Positions 42,836 through 52,253 of a DNA stretch of 64,000 bases are shown in pieces. This DNA is from Kumtagia sp963839725 (lineage in GTDB: Bacteria; Pseudomonadota; Alphaproteobacteria; Rhizobiales; Rhizobiaceae), in NCBI GenBank assembly GCA_963839725.1, contig CAWIWT010000022.1, positions 62,001-126,000 on the forward strand. Direction: 5' to 3'. Under the pieces are notes generated by a model. It had not been told where the DNA came from and did no database searches. It was given only the letters and a program-made list of their open reading frames with translations. A program made the translations under genes and the position numbers. Each line of letters starts with the position of its first letter. Position 1 is the stretch's first letter.

Positions 42836-45800
42836 ATGGCCAAATCTCCCGAAAAGAAGTCACCGGCGGCGAAGGACGACGGTTATCGCAAGCGCGGCAA
42901 CCCGCTGACCGACTATCTCGATGCCTCCGAACCGCTGCGGTCAGGCGGCTTCGGCGAAGCGCCGCAGGCTGAACTGACCGGCGCGCCACTGACCGGTTCG
43001 GTTTCCGACTGGGCTGCACGGATCGAGAGGGAAGCCGAACAGAACCACCGCTTTTCCTCTCCCTCTGATGGGGGAGGTCGCGCCAAAGGCGCGGGTGGGG
43101 GTGAAAGGGTCTCGTCGACCCCCACCCCGGCGCTGCGCGCCGACCCTCCCCACAAGGGGGAGGGTAAAGCTCCCAAGCGTATCCCCGAACGCTCCTCCGC
43201 CCCAACCAAGACCGCGCGCGGCACGTCGATGGGCGGTGCGGCGACGGCTCGCGAGCGCGCCGCGGCCGGCCTCAATCCCATCCCCGGGCTAGACATCAGC
43301 CTTGAGGACGCGGAGTTGATGCCAAAGGCTGGCGTTACTGCCACGGTGCAGGCGCTCTCGGCGCTGATCGAGAGCGGCAATCCGCTGCACAAGAACGGCC
43401 AGATATGGACGCCGCACCGCCCTGCCCGGCCGGAAAAGTCCGAAGGCGGCGTTACCATCCGCATGGAATCCGACTTCGAGCCGGCGGGCGACCAACCGAC
43501 GGCAATCAAGGATCTTATCGAAGGGGTCGATTCCGCTGAACGTACGCAGGTCCTGCTCGGCGTAACCGGCTCCGGAAAGACATTCACCATGGCTAAGGTG
43601 ATTGAGGAGACGCAGCGTCCGGCGCTCATCCTCGCGCCCAACAAGACGCTCGCCGCGCAGCTTTATTCCGAGTTCAAGAAATTCTTCCCGGACAACGCGG
43701 TCGAGTATTTCGTCTCCTACTACGACTACTACCAGCCGGAGGCGTACGTCCCGCGCACAGACACCTATATCGAGAAGGAATCCTCGATCAACGAACAGAT
43801 CGACCGGATGCGCCACTCGGCGACGCGCTCGCTGCTGGAACGCGACGACGTCATCATCGTCGCCTCAGTGTCCTGCATCTACGGTATCGGCTCGGTCGAA
43901 ACCTACACGGCGATGACCTTCCAGATGACGGTCGGCGACCGCATCGACCAGCGCCAGTTGCTTGCCGACCTCGTTGCCCAGCAATACAAGCGCCAGGACG
44001 TCAACTTCGTGCGTGGCTCGTTCCGGGTGCGCGGCGACACGATCGAACTGTTCCCGGCCCACCTCGATGATCGCGCCTGGCGCGTTTCTTTGTTCGGCGA
44101 CGAAATCGAGGCGATCACCGAGTTCGATCCGCTCACCGGCGCGAAGACCGGCGACCTCAAGAGCGTCAAGATCTACGCCAACTCGCACTATGTGACGCCG
44201 CGCCCAACGTTGAATCAAGCCATCAAGTCCATCAAGGAAGAATTGCAGCATCGCCTGCAAGAGCTTGAAAAGGCTGGTCGCCTGCTGGAGGCCCAGCGGC
44301 TGGAGCAGCGCACCCGCTTCGACCTTGAGATGTTGGAAGCCACCGGCTCCTGCGCCGGCATCGAGAATTATTCGCGCTATCTGACCGGCCGCGCGCCCGG
44401 CGATCCGCCGCCTACCTTGTTCGAATACGTGCCTGACAATGCGCTGGTGTTCATCGACGAAAGCCACGTCACAGTGCCGCAGATCGGCGGTATGTATCGC
44501 GGCGACTTCCGCCGCAAGGCGACGCTGGCCGAGTACGGCTTCCGCTTGCCGTCGTGCATGGACAACCGGCCGCTTCGGTTCGAGGAGTGGGACGCCATGC
44601 GGCCGCTTTCCGTCGCCGTGTCGGCGACGCCGGGCGGCTGGGAGATGGAGCAGGCCGGCGGCGTCTTTGCCGAACAGGTTATTCGCCCGACCGGGCTGAT
44701 CGATCCGCCGGTCGAGGTCCGTCCGGCCAAGACCCAGGTCGACGATGTCGTCGGCGAGATCCAGGAAACCACCGCCAAGGGCTATCGCACGCTGGTAACC
44801 GTGTTGACCAAGCGCATGGCCGAGGACCTGACGGAATATCTGCATGAGCGCGGTGTACGCGTTCGCTACATGCACTCCGACATCGATACGCTGGAGCGCA
44901 TCGAGATTCTTCGCGATTTGCGCCTCGGCGCCTTCGATGTTCTGGTCGGCATCAACCTGCTGCGCGAAGGCCTCGACATTCCGGAGTGCGGTTTCGTCGC
45001 CATTCTCGACGCCGACAAGGAGGGTTTCCTCCGCTCCGAAACGTCGCTGATCCAGACGATCGGCCGCGCGGCCAGAAACGTCGATGGCAAGGTCATCCTA
45101 TACGCCGACAACATCACCGGTTCGATGGAACGCGCGATGGCCGAGACGGCGCGACGCCGCGAAAAGCAGATGGCATGGAACGAGGCCAATGGCATCACCC
45201 CGGAAAGCGTCAAGTCGCGCATCGCCGACATTCTCGATTCCGTCTACGAGAAAGACCACGTCCGCGCGGACATCTCGCAGTTCACCGACAATGCGGGTGC
45301 AATGATAGGTAACAACCTCAAGGCCCACCTAGAAGCGCTGGAAAAGCAGATGCGCGATGCCGCCGCTGACCTCGATTTCGAGCGCGCCGCCCGGCTGCGT
45401 GACGAGATCAAGCGGCTGCGCGAGATGGAGTTGGCGATTTCCGACGATCCGCTGGCCAAATACGCCGATATGGAAAGCCCGGTCTCGGGCCGCGAGAAGG
45501 GCAAGCACAACAAGGGTCGCGCTCTGCATAAGGCCGTGGATGACGGCGAAGCCGGTGCTTCACTGTTCCGTAAGCCCAATCTTGGCGAGATGGGCGCCGA
45601 TGGTGCAGTGCCGATCAAGAAACCGCTGTTCCAAAAGCCGTCGCTGGACAATATGGGACCCGGCACCGACATGCCAACGCCGGCAGGCGCCGTCTCCCGT
45701 TCCCTTTTCAAGAAGCAGAGCGCCTCAGAAGCGCATGGCGCCGACTATGGGACGCCCGATGATGGCGGCAAATCATTGTTCCGCAAGAACAGCCTGGACG

Positions 45801-45946
45801 AAATGACGGTTCGCCGCACCGAGAAGCCGACTGACGGCGTTAAGCCGATCAGGCGGGAAAAGGCTGGCATTGGCTCCTACGAGGATCCTCGTGATGCTCG
45901 CAACCAAGGCAGGCGATCAAAGAAGAGTGGCCGGCCCGGACACTAA
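42836..45946 (+). CDS. uvrB: Excinuclease ABC subunit B (UvrB) with N- and C-terminal extensions
   Basis: 1036 residues, against ~670 in E. coli. The core is canonical: Walker A GVTGSGKT at ~242-249, beta-hairpin YYDYYQPEAYVPRTDTYIEK, DESH box (VFIDESHVT), helicase motifs IQTIGRAARN, and the C-terminal UVR motif (LEALEKQMRDAAADLDFERA). It loads onto damaged DNA with UvrA and recruits UvrC. The first ~200 residues are an extension, partly made from an in-frame palindromic repeat (43059-43168). The last ~130 residues carry four LF(R/Q/K)K repeats. I see no alphaproteobacterial LexA box (GTTC-N7-GTTC) just upstream. Confidence 0.97.
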   Translation: MAKSPEKKSPAAKDDGYRKRGNPLTDYLDASEPLRSGGFGEAPQAELTGAPLTGSVSDWAARIEREAEQNHRFSSPSDGGGRAKGAGGGERVSSTPTPALRADPPHKGEGKAPKRIPERSSAPTKTARGTSMGGAATARERAAAGLNPIPGLDISLEDAELMPKAGVTATVQALSALIESGNPLHKNGQIWTPHRPARPEKSEGGVTIRMESDFEPAGDQPTAIKDLIEGVDSAERTQVLLGVTGSGKTFTMAKVIEETQRPALILAPNKTLAAQLYSEFKKFFPDNAVEYFVSYYDYYQPEAYVPRTDTYIEKESSINEQIDRMRHSATRSLLERDDVIIVASVSCIYGIGSVETYTAMTFQMTVGDRIDQRQLLADLVAQQYKRQDVNFVRGSFRVRGDTIELFPAHLDDRAWRVSLFGDEIEAITEFDPLTGAKTGDLKSVKIYANSHYVTPRPTLNQAIKSIKEELQHRLQELEKAGRLLEAQRLEQRTRFDLEMLEATGSCAGIENYSRYLTGRAPGDPPPTLFEYVPDNALVFIDESHVTVPQIGGMYRGDFRRKATLAEYGFRLPSCMDNRPLRFEEWDAMRPLSVAVSATPGGWEMEQAGGVFAEQVIRPTGLIDPPVEVRPAKTQVDDVVGEIQETTAKGYRTLVTVLTKRMAEDLTEYLHERGVRVRYMHSDIDTLERIEILRDLRLGAFDVLVGINLLREGLDIPECGFVAILDADKEGFLRSETSLIQTIGRAARNVDGKVILYADNITGSMERAMAETARRREKQMAWNEANGITPESVKSRIADILDSVYEKDHVRADISQFTDNAGAMIGNNLKAHLEALEKQMRDAAADLDFERAARLRDEIKRLREMELAISDDPLAKYADMESPVSGREKGKHNKGRALHKAVDDGEAGASLFRKPNLGEMGADGAVPIKKPLFQKPSLDNMGPGTDMPTPAGAVSRSLFKKQSASEAHGADYGTPDDGGKSLFRKNSLDEMTVRRTEKPTDGVKPIRREKAGIGSYEDPRDARNQGRRSKKSGRPGH
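43059..43168 (+). repeat. Palindromic repeat (family R4) inside uvrB
   Basis: Block from TCCCTCTGATGGGGGAGG to CCCTCCCCACAAGGGGGAGG, with inner CCCCCACCCCGGCGC. The 3' half matches CCCTCCCCACAAGGAGGAGG at 49790-49812 in an intergenic copy. It is read in frame and gives roughly residues 75-111 of UvrB. Confidence 0.8.
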
Positions 45947-46058
45947 ACGCCGATGGCCTGGATGCAATCAAGCTCAAACAAAATCATTTTATTGATTTTC
46001 ACCCCCGGACCGAAGCCGCTCCTTGCGCTGCCGCTCTTCGCCTGCCAATAGTCGAGCG

Positions 46059-47096
46059 ATGGAATCAGCCAGCGCGCCGCCTGCCACTCCTACCGGGCCG
46101 GCTTGGCCGAAAATCCTCGCCGCCTATGCAAGGCCGCATCGCGGCCGCAGCGCGGTGGAATTGGCAATCACTGTCGTCCCGTTTGCGTGCCTTTGGGCGC
46201 TTACATGGGCCGCTGTGCACTATGGATATTGGATCGGCCTGCTTCTGATCATACCCGCCGCCGGCTTCCTGCTGCGGCTCTTCATGATCCAGCACGATTG
46301 CGGGCACCGCTCCTTCTTCGCACATCGGCAGAGCGACGACTGGACAGGTCGTGTCATCGGCGTCCTGACGCTGACGCCCTACGACTATTGGCGACGCGCC
46401 CATGCCGAGCATCATGCTTCGGCGGGCAACCTCGACCGGCGCGGCATTGGCGACATCACCACGCTGACTATTGCCGAATACCGCGCTCTGTCGCGCTGGG
46501 GCAGGCTCGGCTATCGCCTCTACCGGCATCCGATCGTCATGTTTGGCATCGGCCCGATCTACCTGTTCCTGTTCAAGCAGCGGCTGCCGTTCGGCATGAT
46601 GCGGCTCGGCGCCGAGCCCTGGGTCTCGACCATGCTGACCAACGCCGGCGTCGCCATTGGCGCGGGCCTGCTGATCTGGCTGGTAGGTCTGTGGCCGTTT
46701 CTTGTCGTCCATCTCCCGATTGTCATCATCGCCGGCGCAGCGGGCATCTGGCTATTCTACGTTCAGCACCAGTTCGAGGACACCCATTGGGACCACGATC
46801 CCAGCTGGAAGTTTCAGGACGCGGCGTTGCATGGATCGTCGCATTATGACCTGCCAGGCGTGCTGCGCTGGCTCACCGGGAATATCGGCGTACACCACGT
46901 CCACCATCTGTCGAGCCGCGTGCCCTATTATCGGCTGCCTGAGGTGCTGCGCGACCATCCGGAACTGCGTGGGGTTGGCCGCATCACGATGCTGCACAGC
47001 CTTCGGTGCGTAAAACTTGTTTTGTGGTCGGAAAGCCGGCGCAAACTGGTATCGTTCCGCGAAGCCAGGGTCGCGGAACTGAGCGGAGCGCTCTAA
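46059..47096 (+). CDS. Membrane fatty acid desaturase
   Basis: 345 residues. Three histidine boxes bind the di-iron centre: HDCGHRSFF, HAEHHAS and HHVHHLS, with an extra QHQFEDTHWDH between. Membrane segments include VELAITVVPFACLWALTWAA, LLLIIPAAGFLLRLFM, VAIGAGLLIWLVGLWPFLVV and LPIVIIAGAAGIWLFY. It is of the type acting on acyl lipids (Fad_desaturase), introducing a double bond with O2. The ATG at 46059 is 113 bases after uvrB; a longer frame from 46023 is possible. Convergent with the small gene at 47114. Confidence 0.9.
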   Translation: MESASAPPATPTGPAWPKILAAYARPHRGRSAVELAITVVPFACLWALTWAAVHYGYWIGLLLIIPAAGFLLRLFMIQHDCGHRSFFAHRQSDDWTGRVIGVLTLTPYDYWRRAHAEHHASAGNLDRRGIGDITTLTIAEYRALSRWGRLGYRLYRHPIVMFGIGPIYLFLFKQRLPFGMMRLGAEPWVSTMLTNAGVAIGAGLLIWLVGLWPFLVVHLPIVIIAGAAGIWLFYVQHQFEDTHWDHDPSWKFQDAALHGSSHYDLPGVLRWLTGNIGVHHVHHLSSRVPYYRLPEVLRDHPELRGVGRITMLHSLRCVKLVLWSESRRKLVSFREARVAELSGAL

Positions 47097-47113
47097 GCGG
47101 TTTCTTGAAAACC

Positions 47114-47356
47114 TCAGGCTCCGACGGCATCCAATCCGGCATTGACCAGATTGAGAGGCAGACGGCGGCCATCGCGCCACGTCGACGTGATGCCGGAAGC
47201 GATGCGTTCGCGGCGCGCGTCGGCGCGAAGGACAAGTCCAAGTTCGGAGCAGACCGCTTCAACGGCGCGCTCGATCTCCGCGCGTTCGAATGGGTCAAGC
47301 GCCAAGTCCCGCTCGGCTGGATGCTGGCCTATCGATCCGATCCCGTAACGTACCAT
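47114..47356 (-). CDS. Small hypothetical protein
   Basis: 80 residues: MVRYGIGSIGQHPAERD then a helix (PFERAEIERAVEAVCSELGL) and RERIASGITSTWRDGRRLPL. The ATG at 47356 has GGAAGGAG upstream, strong support that this is a gene, and the composition is protein-like. No family is recognised; no membrane or export signal. It is convergent with the desaturase, 17 bases apart. Confidence 0.7.
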   Translation of the reverse strand: MVRYGIGSIGQHPAERDLALDPFERAEIERAVEAVCSELGLVLRADARRERIASGITSTWRDGRRLPLNLVNAGLDAVGA

Positions 47357-47574
47357 GGCCGAGCTCCTTCCGCACAGTTCGGCGCCGCCTTCCCTCAGGC
47401 CGCTCTTACGGCGACCTTCCCTTAAGGGAACCCTGTGATTCGGATTTCTCAAAGACCTTACGTATCACTTTTTATATCAATGGTAATTTTCCGTGAATCA
47501 AACTCGATAATTTACAGGCTTGCGCACTTGCTCCATCAGGCAGAGACGGTTCGAATGCCTGGGATGAGAGATCG

Positions 47575-48696
47575 ATGAACAGCAAAAAGAACGCCGCGGT
47601 GCACTTTGGCGGGTCGCGCGAATGGACAGATGAAGCGGTCGCCCGCATCGAGGCCGACACACGCCGATCCGCCGACACCCATCTGTGGAAGCTCGCTTTG
47701 CCCGCTCTCGACGGGATCGACATTTATCTCAAGGATGAATCGACCCATCCGAGCGGCAGCCTGAAGCATCGGCTTGCCCGCTCCCTGTTCCTCTACGCGC
47801 TGTGCAATGGTCTCGTCCGTGAAGGTACCGCCGTGATTGAGGCCTCGTCCGGATCGACAGCGGTCTCCGAAGCCTATTTCGCCCGCATGATCGGCGTGCC
47901 CTTCTATGCGGTCATGCCCCGCTCCACGTCGCCCGAAAAGATTGCCGCGATCGAGCATCACGGCGGCAACTGCCATTTCGTCGATGACGGCCGGCGACTC
48001 TATGCCGAAGCGACCGAACTCGCGCGCACGCTCGGCGGCCACTACATCGATCAGTTCACCTACGCCGAGCGGGCGACCGACTGGCGCGGCAACAACAACA
48101 TTGCAGAGTCGATCTTCGAGCAGATGCGCGGCGAGCGACATCCCATTCCGAACTGGGTCGTGATGAGCGCCGGCACCGGCGGCACCACCGCCACCATCGG
48201 CCGCTATATCCGGTACAAACGCCATGCCACGCGCCTTTCCGTGGTCGATGTGGAGCACTCCGCGTTCTTTGACGGCTACGCGTCAGGCAACCCCGATTGC
48301 CGATGCGAAACGGCCACCCGCATCGAGGGCATCGGCCGCCCACGCGTCGAGCCGTCCTTCGTGCCCGGCGTCATCGACCACATGGCACGCATTCCCGATG
48401 CGGTTTCGCTCGCGGCCATGCGCGTGCTGTCGCGGCATTTGGGCCGTCGCGTCGGCGGTTCGACCGGCACCAACTTTGCGGGAGTTTGCCTGAAGGCGAG
48501 CCAGATGCGGCAAGCGGGGCAGTTCGGTTCGATCGTGTCGCTGATTTGCGATTCCGGCGAGCGCTACGTCAACACCTATCACTCCGACGAATGGCTGTTG
48601 GCGAACGGGCTGAGCAATCCCTCCCATGAGCGATCGTTCGAGCGCTTCCTGGCTGGCGAGGCGTTCGATCTGCAGTTCGAGGAATGTCCGCCCTGA
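47575..48696 (+). CDS. PLP-dependent cysteine synthase-family protein (Cds1-like)
   Basis: 373 residues of fold-type II PLP enzyme. The PLP-lysine lies in LKDESTHPSGSLKHR; the substrate loop is EASSGSTAVSEAYFA and the phosphate-binding loop VMSAGTGGTTATIGRYI. Length and motifs resemble the Cds1 group (cysteine desulfhydrase) more than CysK or CysM, which are ~310 residues. It could release H2S from cysteine or act on a related amino acid. It is a single gene with a start chosen at MNSKKNAAVHFG after GAGAGATCG. Confidence 0.88.
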   Translation: MNSKKNAAVHFGGSREWTDEAVARIEADTRRSADTHLWKLALPALDGIDIYLKDESTHPSGSLKHRLARSLFLYALCNGLVREGTAVIEASSGSTAVSEAYFARMIGVPFYAVMPRSTSPEKIAAIEHHGGNCHFVDDGRRLYAEATELARTLGGHYIDQFTYAERATDWRGNNNIAESIFEQMRGERHPIPNWVVMSAGTGGTTATIGRYIRYKRHATRLSVVDVEHSAFFDGYASGNPDCRCETATRIEGIGRPRVEPSFVPGVIDHMARIPDAVSLAAMRVLSRHLGRRVGGSTGTNFAGVCLKASQMRQAGQFGSIVSLICDSGERYVNTYHSDEWLLANGLSNPSHERSFERFLAGEAFDLQFEECPP

Positions 48697-48723
48697 AGGG
48701 AAGATCCTTGGTCGACGCTGCGG

Positions 48724-49527
48724 TCACGCACGCGGCACTTCGACGACCTTCCTGTAGAGGTGCCATGTCGCGTGGCCCAACACAGGAATGACGATGATCA
48801 GCCCGGCGAACACCGGGATCGACCCGAGGGCGAGCAGCGCCGCAACGATCAGCCCCCAGCCGGCCATCGCCACCGGGTTTGCCGCCACGGCGCGGAAGGA
48901 GGTGACGACGGCCTCATAGGCGCCAGCATCGCGGTCGAGCAGCAATGGAAACGCCACTACCGTCGTGCACAGCACCAGCGCGGCAAAGACAAAGCCGACC
49001 AGACCGCCGATAATGATGAGCTGCCATCCCTGCGAGGTCGTCAGCACATTCGAGATGAAGCTGCTCAGCGACGCAGGCGCCACGTCGCCATAGATCGATA
49101 TGTAGACAGCCCGCGCGGCCAGCAGCCAGGCGATGAACATCGCAAACAGGAAGATACCGACAGCCGCGATTGCCGGGATCGCCGGCGAGTGGCGCACGTC
49201 GAAAGCGTGCCGCCACGACGTGTCCAGCCCCGCCTCGCGCCGCCTGCTAATCTCATAGAGACCGATGCCGGCAAACGGGCCGATCAGAGCGAAGCCCGAC
49301 ATCAGAGGAAACAGCATCGGCAAAGCGCCATTGCCGGACGTCCAGGCGGCAAGCACGACGCCAACCAGCGGATAAATGATGCAGAGGAAGATCACATGCG
49401 ACGGCTTGGCCATGAAGTCGTCGAAGCCGAGGCGCAGCGCGTCTATGAGGTCGGAAAAGCCTATCTTGCGGATCGTCGGGTGGACGATACTGCCATCCGC
49501 GCTCGCATAGACGTGAAAGTTTGCCAT
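48724..49527 (-). CDS. DUF2189-family membrane protein
   Basis: 267 residues with about six membrane helices (HVIFLCIIYPLVGVVLAAW, LFPLMSGFALIGPFAGIGL, AIAAVGIFLFAMFIAWLLA, LIIIGGLVGFVFAALVLC, WGLIVAALLALGSIPVFAGL). The opening IRKIGFSDLIDALRLGFDDFMAKPSH and YEISRRREAGLDTSW are hallmarks of DUF2189; function unknown, found by respiratory and other inner-membrane genes. The ATG at 49527 has AGGAGG upstream. Not in an obvious operon. Confidence 0.9.
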   Translation of the reverse strand: MANFHVYASADGSIVHPTIRKIGFSDLIDALRLGFDDFMAKPSHVIFLCIIYPLVGVVLAAWTSGNGALPMLFPLMSGFALIGPFAGIGLYEISRRREAGLDTSWRHAFDVRHSPAIPAIAAVGIFLFAMFIAWLLAARAVYISIYGDVAPASLSSFISNVLTTSQGWQLIIIGGLVGFVFAALVLCTTVVAFPLLLDRDAGAYEAVVTSFRAVAANPVAMAGWGLIVAALLALGSIPVFAGLIIVIPVLGHATWHLYRKVVEVPRA

Positions 49528-49675
49528 GGCCGTTCCTCCTGTCAGGTCGGATCGGTCGCGCACAGCGGGCCGTGTAAGGTCGGTCGGCCTCGTCGGACGC
49601 GACCTCTGCAAGGTGGACTATAGCGCAGCTCAACGATTTTTCCACGACTCAACGGGTTGGAAAGTGCGCAAAATC

Positions 49676-49816
49676 GAGGGAGCCTTACCCTCCGCCTTGG
49701 GGGAGGCGAGCACTCCGAACGAAGTGAAGAATTGCGAGATGGGTGGGTTCAGTGATCACCCTCTTGCCCCACCCTACGCCCGCGGCGCGACCCTCCCCAC
49801 AAGGAGGAGGGAAAGT
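49676..49816. repeat. Palindromic repeat, family R4, intergenic copy
   Basis: Runs from GAGGGAGCCTTACCCTCCGC to CCCTCCCCACAAGGAGGAGG. It shares its 3' block with the copy embedded in uvrB (43059-43168). It lies 5 bases past the midA-like stop. Confidence 0.75.
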
Positions 49817-49820
49817 CCAC

Positions 49821-50897
49821 TTACCCAAATCCCGGTATCGACACGCCCTTCGGCACGATCGCCATGACCTTGAACAGATTGCCCATCTGGTCAGGCCCAG
49901 CCAGTCGCTCAACGGCAGCGCTGATCAACTCGCGCTCAGCTTCGCCGGCAGCGGCACCTAGCCTCCCCGCCCGCTCCAGCAGTCCAAGCTCGAGCAGGAA
50001 CGTGCACTGTGTCGCGCTGTGCACGTCCAGCCCCGCTGCGCGCGCCGCCGCCGCGAGTGCGGAAAAATCCACATGCGAGGTGAGGTCAGCTTCTCCGGGG
50101 CTTTCCAGCGCGTCCTCTGTCCTGTGCCTGCGCACCGCCTGCAACGTGTCGCCCAGCCCCCAGGCGAGCGCCCCGTAGTCGATGAACAGCCCTGCCCCGC
50201 CCTTCTCCGCAATCCGCTCGGCGATCGCCTGCATCAGCGCCGCGCGCGCCGGCGCCACCTCGAAAATCGCTCCGTCCGGCGCGGTATCCGCCTCAACCGG
50301 CAGCAGCGTCGCATCGAGCGAGCCAGCTCCGGCAACCAAGGCGAGGCGTCCGTCCTCGTCCAGTCCAACCATCCGCTCACGCCAGCCGCCGTTTGACTTC
50401 ACATATTGACGGATCGGAATGGCGTCGAAGAACTCATTGCCGACGATCAGCAACGGTTCGTGCGGCAGTTCGTCGATGCTCGCATGCCAATCGAACCGGC
50501 CCATGCCCCGCAACGTGGTCGCCTGCACCTGGCGGAGCCTCTCACTGGTCTCGATCAGCTTGAAGCGCGCTAAACGCCGCAGCGCCGGCTCGACCTTGTC
50601 CAGCGTACGCGCAATGTCATTGGCGAGTGTTCCCCTGCCCGGTCCGATCTCGGCGATCAGCGGACGTGCCGGCTTGCCGAGCGCCCGCCAGGCACTTGCC
50701 AGCCAGACGCCGACAAGCTCGCCGAACATTTGGCTGATCTCTGGTGCGGTGGTGAAATCGCCGGCGCGTCCGAACGGGTCCCGGGACATGTAGTAGCCAT
50801 GCGCCGGATCGGACAGGCAGAGCGCGAAATACTCCGAAACGCTGATCGGCCCACCCGCCGCGATCAGCGCGGCAACGCGCTCGCCAAGCGGCGTCAT
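49821..50897 (-). CDS. SAM-dependent methyltransferase, MidA/NDUFAF7 family
   Basis: 358 residues. The family N-terminus PISVSEYFALCLSDPAHGYY and DPFGRAGDFTTAPEISQMFGELVG is followed by the SAM motif EIGPGRGTLANDI and IVGNEFFDAIPIRQY. The mitochondrial relative NDUFAF7 methylates an arginine in a complex I subunit; a similar role here is inference from family. Its ATG overlaps the lgt stop by four bases (ATGA), so the two are translated together, a conserved layout in alphaproteobacteria. Confidence 0.93.
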   Translation of the reverse strand: MTPLGERVAALIAAGGPISVSEYFALCLSDPAHGYYMSRDPFGRAGDFTTAPEISQMFGELVGVWLASAWRALGKPARPLIAEIGPGRGTLANDIARTLDKVEPALRRLARFKLIETSERLRQVQATTLRGMGRFDWHASIDELPHEPLLIVGNEFFDAIPIRQYVKSNGGWRERMVGLDEDGRLALVAGAGSLDATLLPVEADTAPDGAIFEVAPARAALMQAIAERIAEKGGAGLFIDYGALAWGLGDTLQAVRRHRTEDALESPGEADLTSHVDFSALAAAARAAGLDVHSATQCTFLLELGLLERAGRLGAAAGEAERELISAAVERLAGPDQMGNLFKVMAIVPKGVSIPGFG

Positions 50898-51772
50898 GCG
50901 GATCGTGGCGCGTCGGCAGGGCGCGCCGTCGCCATGGCCCACACGCCGGCAAGCACCATCGGTACCGACAGAACCATGCCCATGGTCAGCCAGCCGCCAT
51001 GCAGGTAGCCAATCTGCCGGTCCGGCTCACGGAAGAACTCGACGAAGATACGCGCCAGCCCATACCCGGCAAGGAAAGCGCCGGCGACGAAGCCGGGGTC
51101 CTTGAGCTTGAGGAAGCCATGCGTGAGGATGCGCAGCAGGATGAACAGCACCACGCCTTCCAACATCGCCTCATAGAGTTGGCTCGGATGTCTTGCTTCC
51201 ATTCCGGCGGGGCAAAAACCCTGATTGGCACTGGCAAGGCGTTCGTTGCAGAAAACCACAGCCCAGGAAACGTCGGTCGCTCGCCCCCACAATTCGGCGT
51301 TGACGAAGTTGGTGCAGCGCACCAGCCCGAATGCCACCGGCGCACCGGCGGCGATCACGTCAAACAGCGACCAGACGCGAATGCCGCGCGCCCGGGCGAA
51401 GAAAATCATCGCCACCGTCGTACCCAGGAAGCCGCCATGGAACGACATGCCGCCATCCCACACCTTGATGACGTCGATGAGGTTGGCGAGATAATGCGAA
51501 GGGTTGTAGAACAGCACGTAGCCGATACGCCCGCCTAGAATGATGCCGAGCACCGCCCAAGTGACAAAGTCGTCAATATCGATGGGCCGCATCGGCGGCT
51601 CGCCATGCCACAGGCGCGGGTTGGAAACCAGCCGCTTCGAATACCACCATCCGAACAGGATGCCGACGATATAGGCGACGCCGTACCAATGGATCGCCAG
51701 CGGACCGAGCCGCAGCAGAATCGGGTCGATGTCGGGAAAGGCGATCGCGGAAAGGGATATGACGTTGGCCAA
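50894..51772 (-). CDS. lgt: Prolipoprotein diacylglyceryl transferase
   Basis: 292 residues, polytopic inner-membrane enzyme that adds diacylglycerol from phosphatidylglycerol to the lipobox cysteine of prolipoproteins. Signature pieces: IHWYGVAYIVGILFGWWY, GGRIGYVLFYNPSHYL, WDGGMSFHGGFLG (catalytic His region), CTNFVNAELWGRATD and RHPSQLYEAMLEG. Length is typical. The four-base overlap with the MidA-like gene suggests an operon. It serves the many lipoproteins encoded in this window. Confidence 0.97.
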   Translation of the reverse strand: MANVISLSAIAFPDIDPILLRLGPLAIHWYGVAYIVGILFGWWYSKRLVSNPRLWHGEPPMRPIDIDDFVTWAVLGIILGGRIGYVLFYNPSHYLANLIDVIKVWDGGMSFHGGFLGTTVAMIFFARARGIRVWSLFDVIAAGAPVAFGLVRCTNFVNAELWGRATDVSWAVVFCNERLASANQGFCPAGMEARHPSQLYEAMLEGVVLFILLRILTHGFLKLKDPGFVAGAFLAGYGLARIFVEFFREPDRQIGYLHGGWLTMGMVLSVPMVLAGVWAMATARPADAPRSA

Positions 51773-51905
51773 GGGCGTCTCGAAGCAGGTGGGAAACGGC
51801 GCGGACCATGGTCCAGCCTTTGGGCGGGGTCAAGGCAGCAACTCTATGCATCCTTGCAAAGACGGGCCGGCGCGACTACCTCGAATGAAAATCGCGGAGG
51901 CTACA

Positions 51906-52253
51906 ATGACGACGACCGGACCCAACCGCATCCTTGACGAATTCGCCAAGCTGATGACCGACGCCGCAGGCGCTGCGCAGGGTGTGCGCCGAGAGGTGGA
52001 AACCGCTTTCCGCTCGCAGGCCGAGAAGGTGCTGAACACCATGGATGTGGTGCAGCGCGAAGAGTTCGAAGCGGCCCGAGACATGGCTGTGAAGGCCCGC
52101 GCCGAGAACAAGGCGCTGACCGCGCGAATCGAAGCACTCGAGGCGAAGCTCGCGGCATTCACCGCCGGTGGAGGCAGCGCGCCGGGAAAAGACCCCCCTG
52201 ATACGCCACAGAAGCCGGTGAAACGGGCTGGAAAAATCGATCCCCAAAAATAA
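51906..52253 (+). CDS. UbiK/BMFP-family accessory factor
   Basis: 115 residues. Amphipathic N-terminal helix (NRILDEFAKLMTDAAGAAQGV) and trimeric coiled coil (EFEAARDMAVKARAENKALTARIEALEAKLAAF) are those of the BMFP/UbiK family, which helps ubiquinone synthesis in gamma-proteobacteria and can fuse membranes in vitro. A Pro/Lys tail follows. The ATG at 51906 follows GGAGGCTACA; it is divergent from lgt by ~130 bases. Confidence 0.88.
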   Translation: MTTTGPNRILDEFAKLMTDAAGAAQGVRREVETAFRSQAEKVLNTMDVVQREEFEAARDMAVKARAENKALTARIEALEAKLAAFTAGGGSAPGKDPPDTPQKPVKRAGKIDPQK

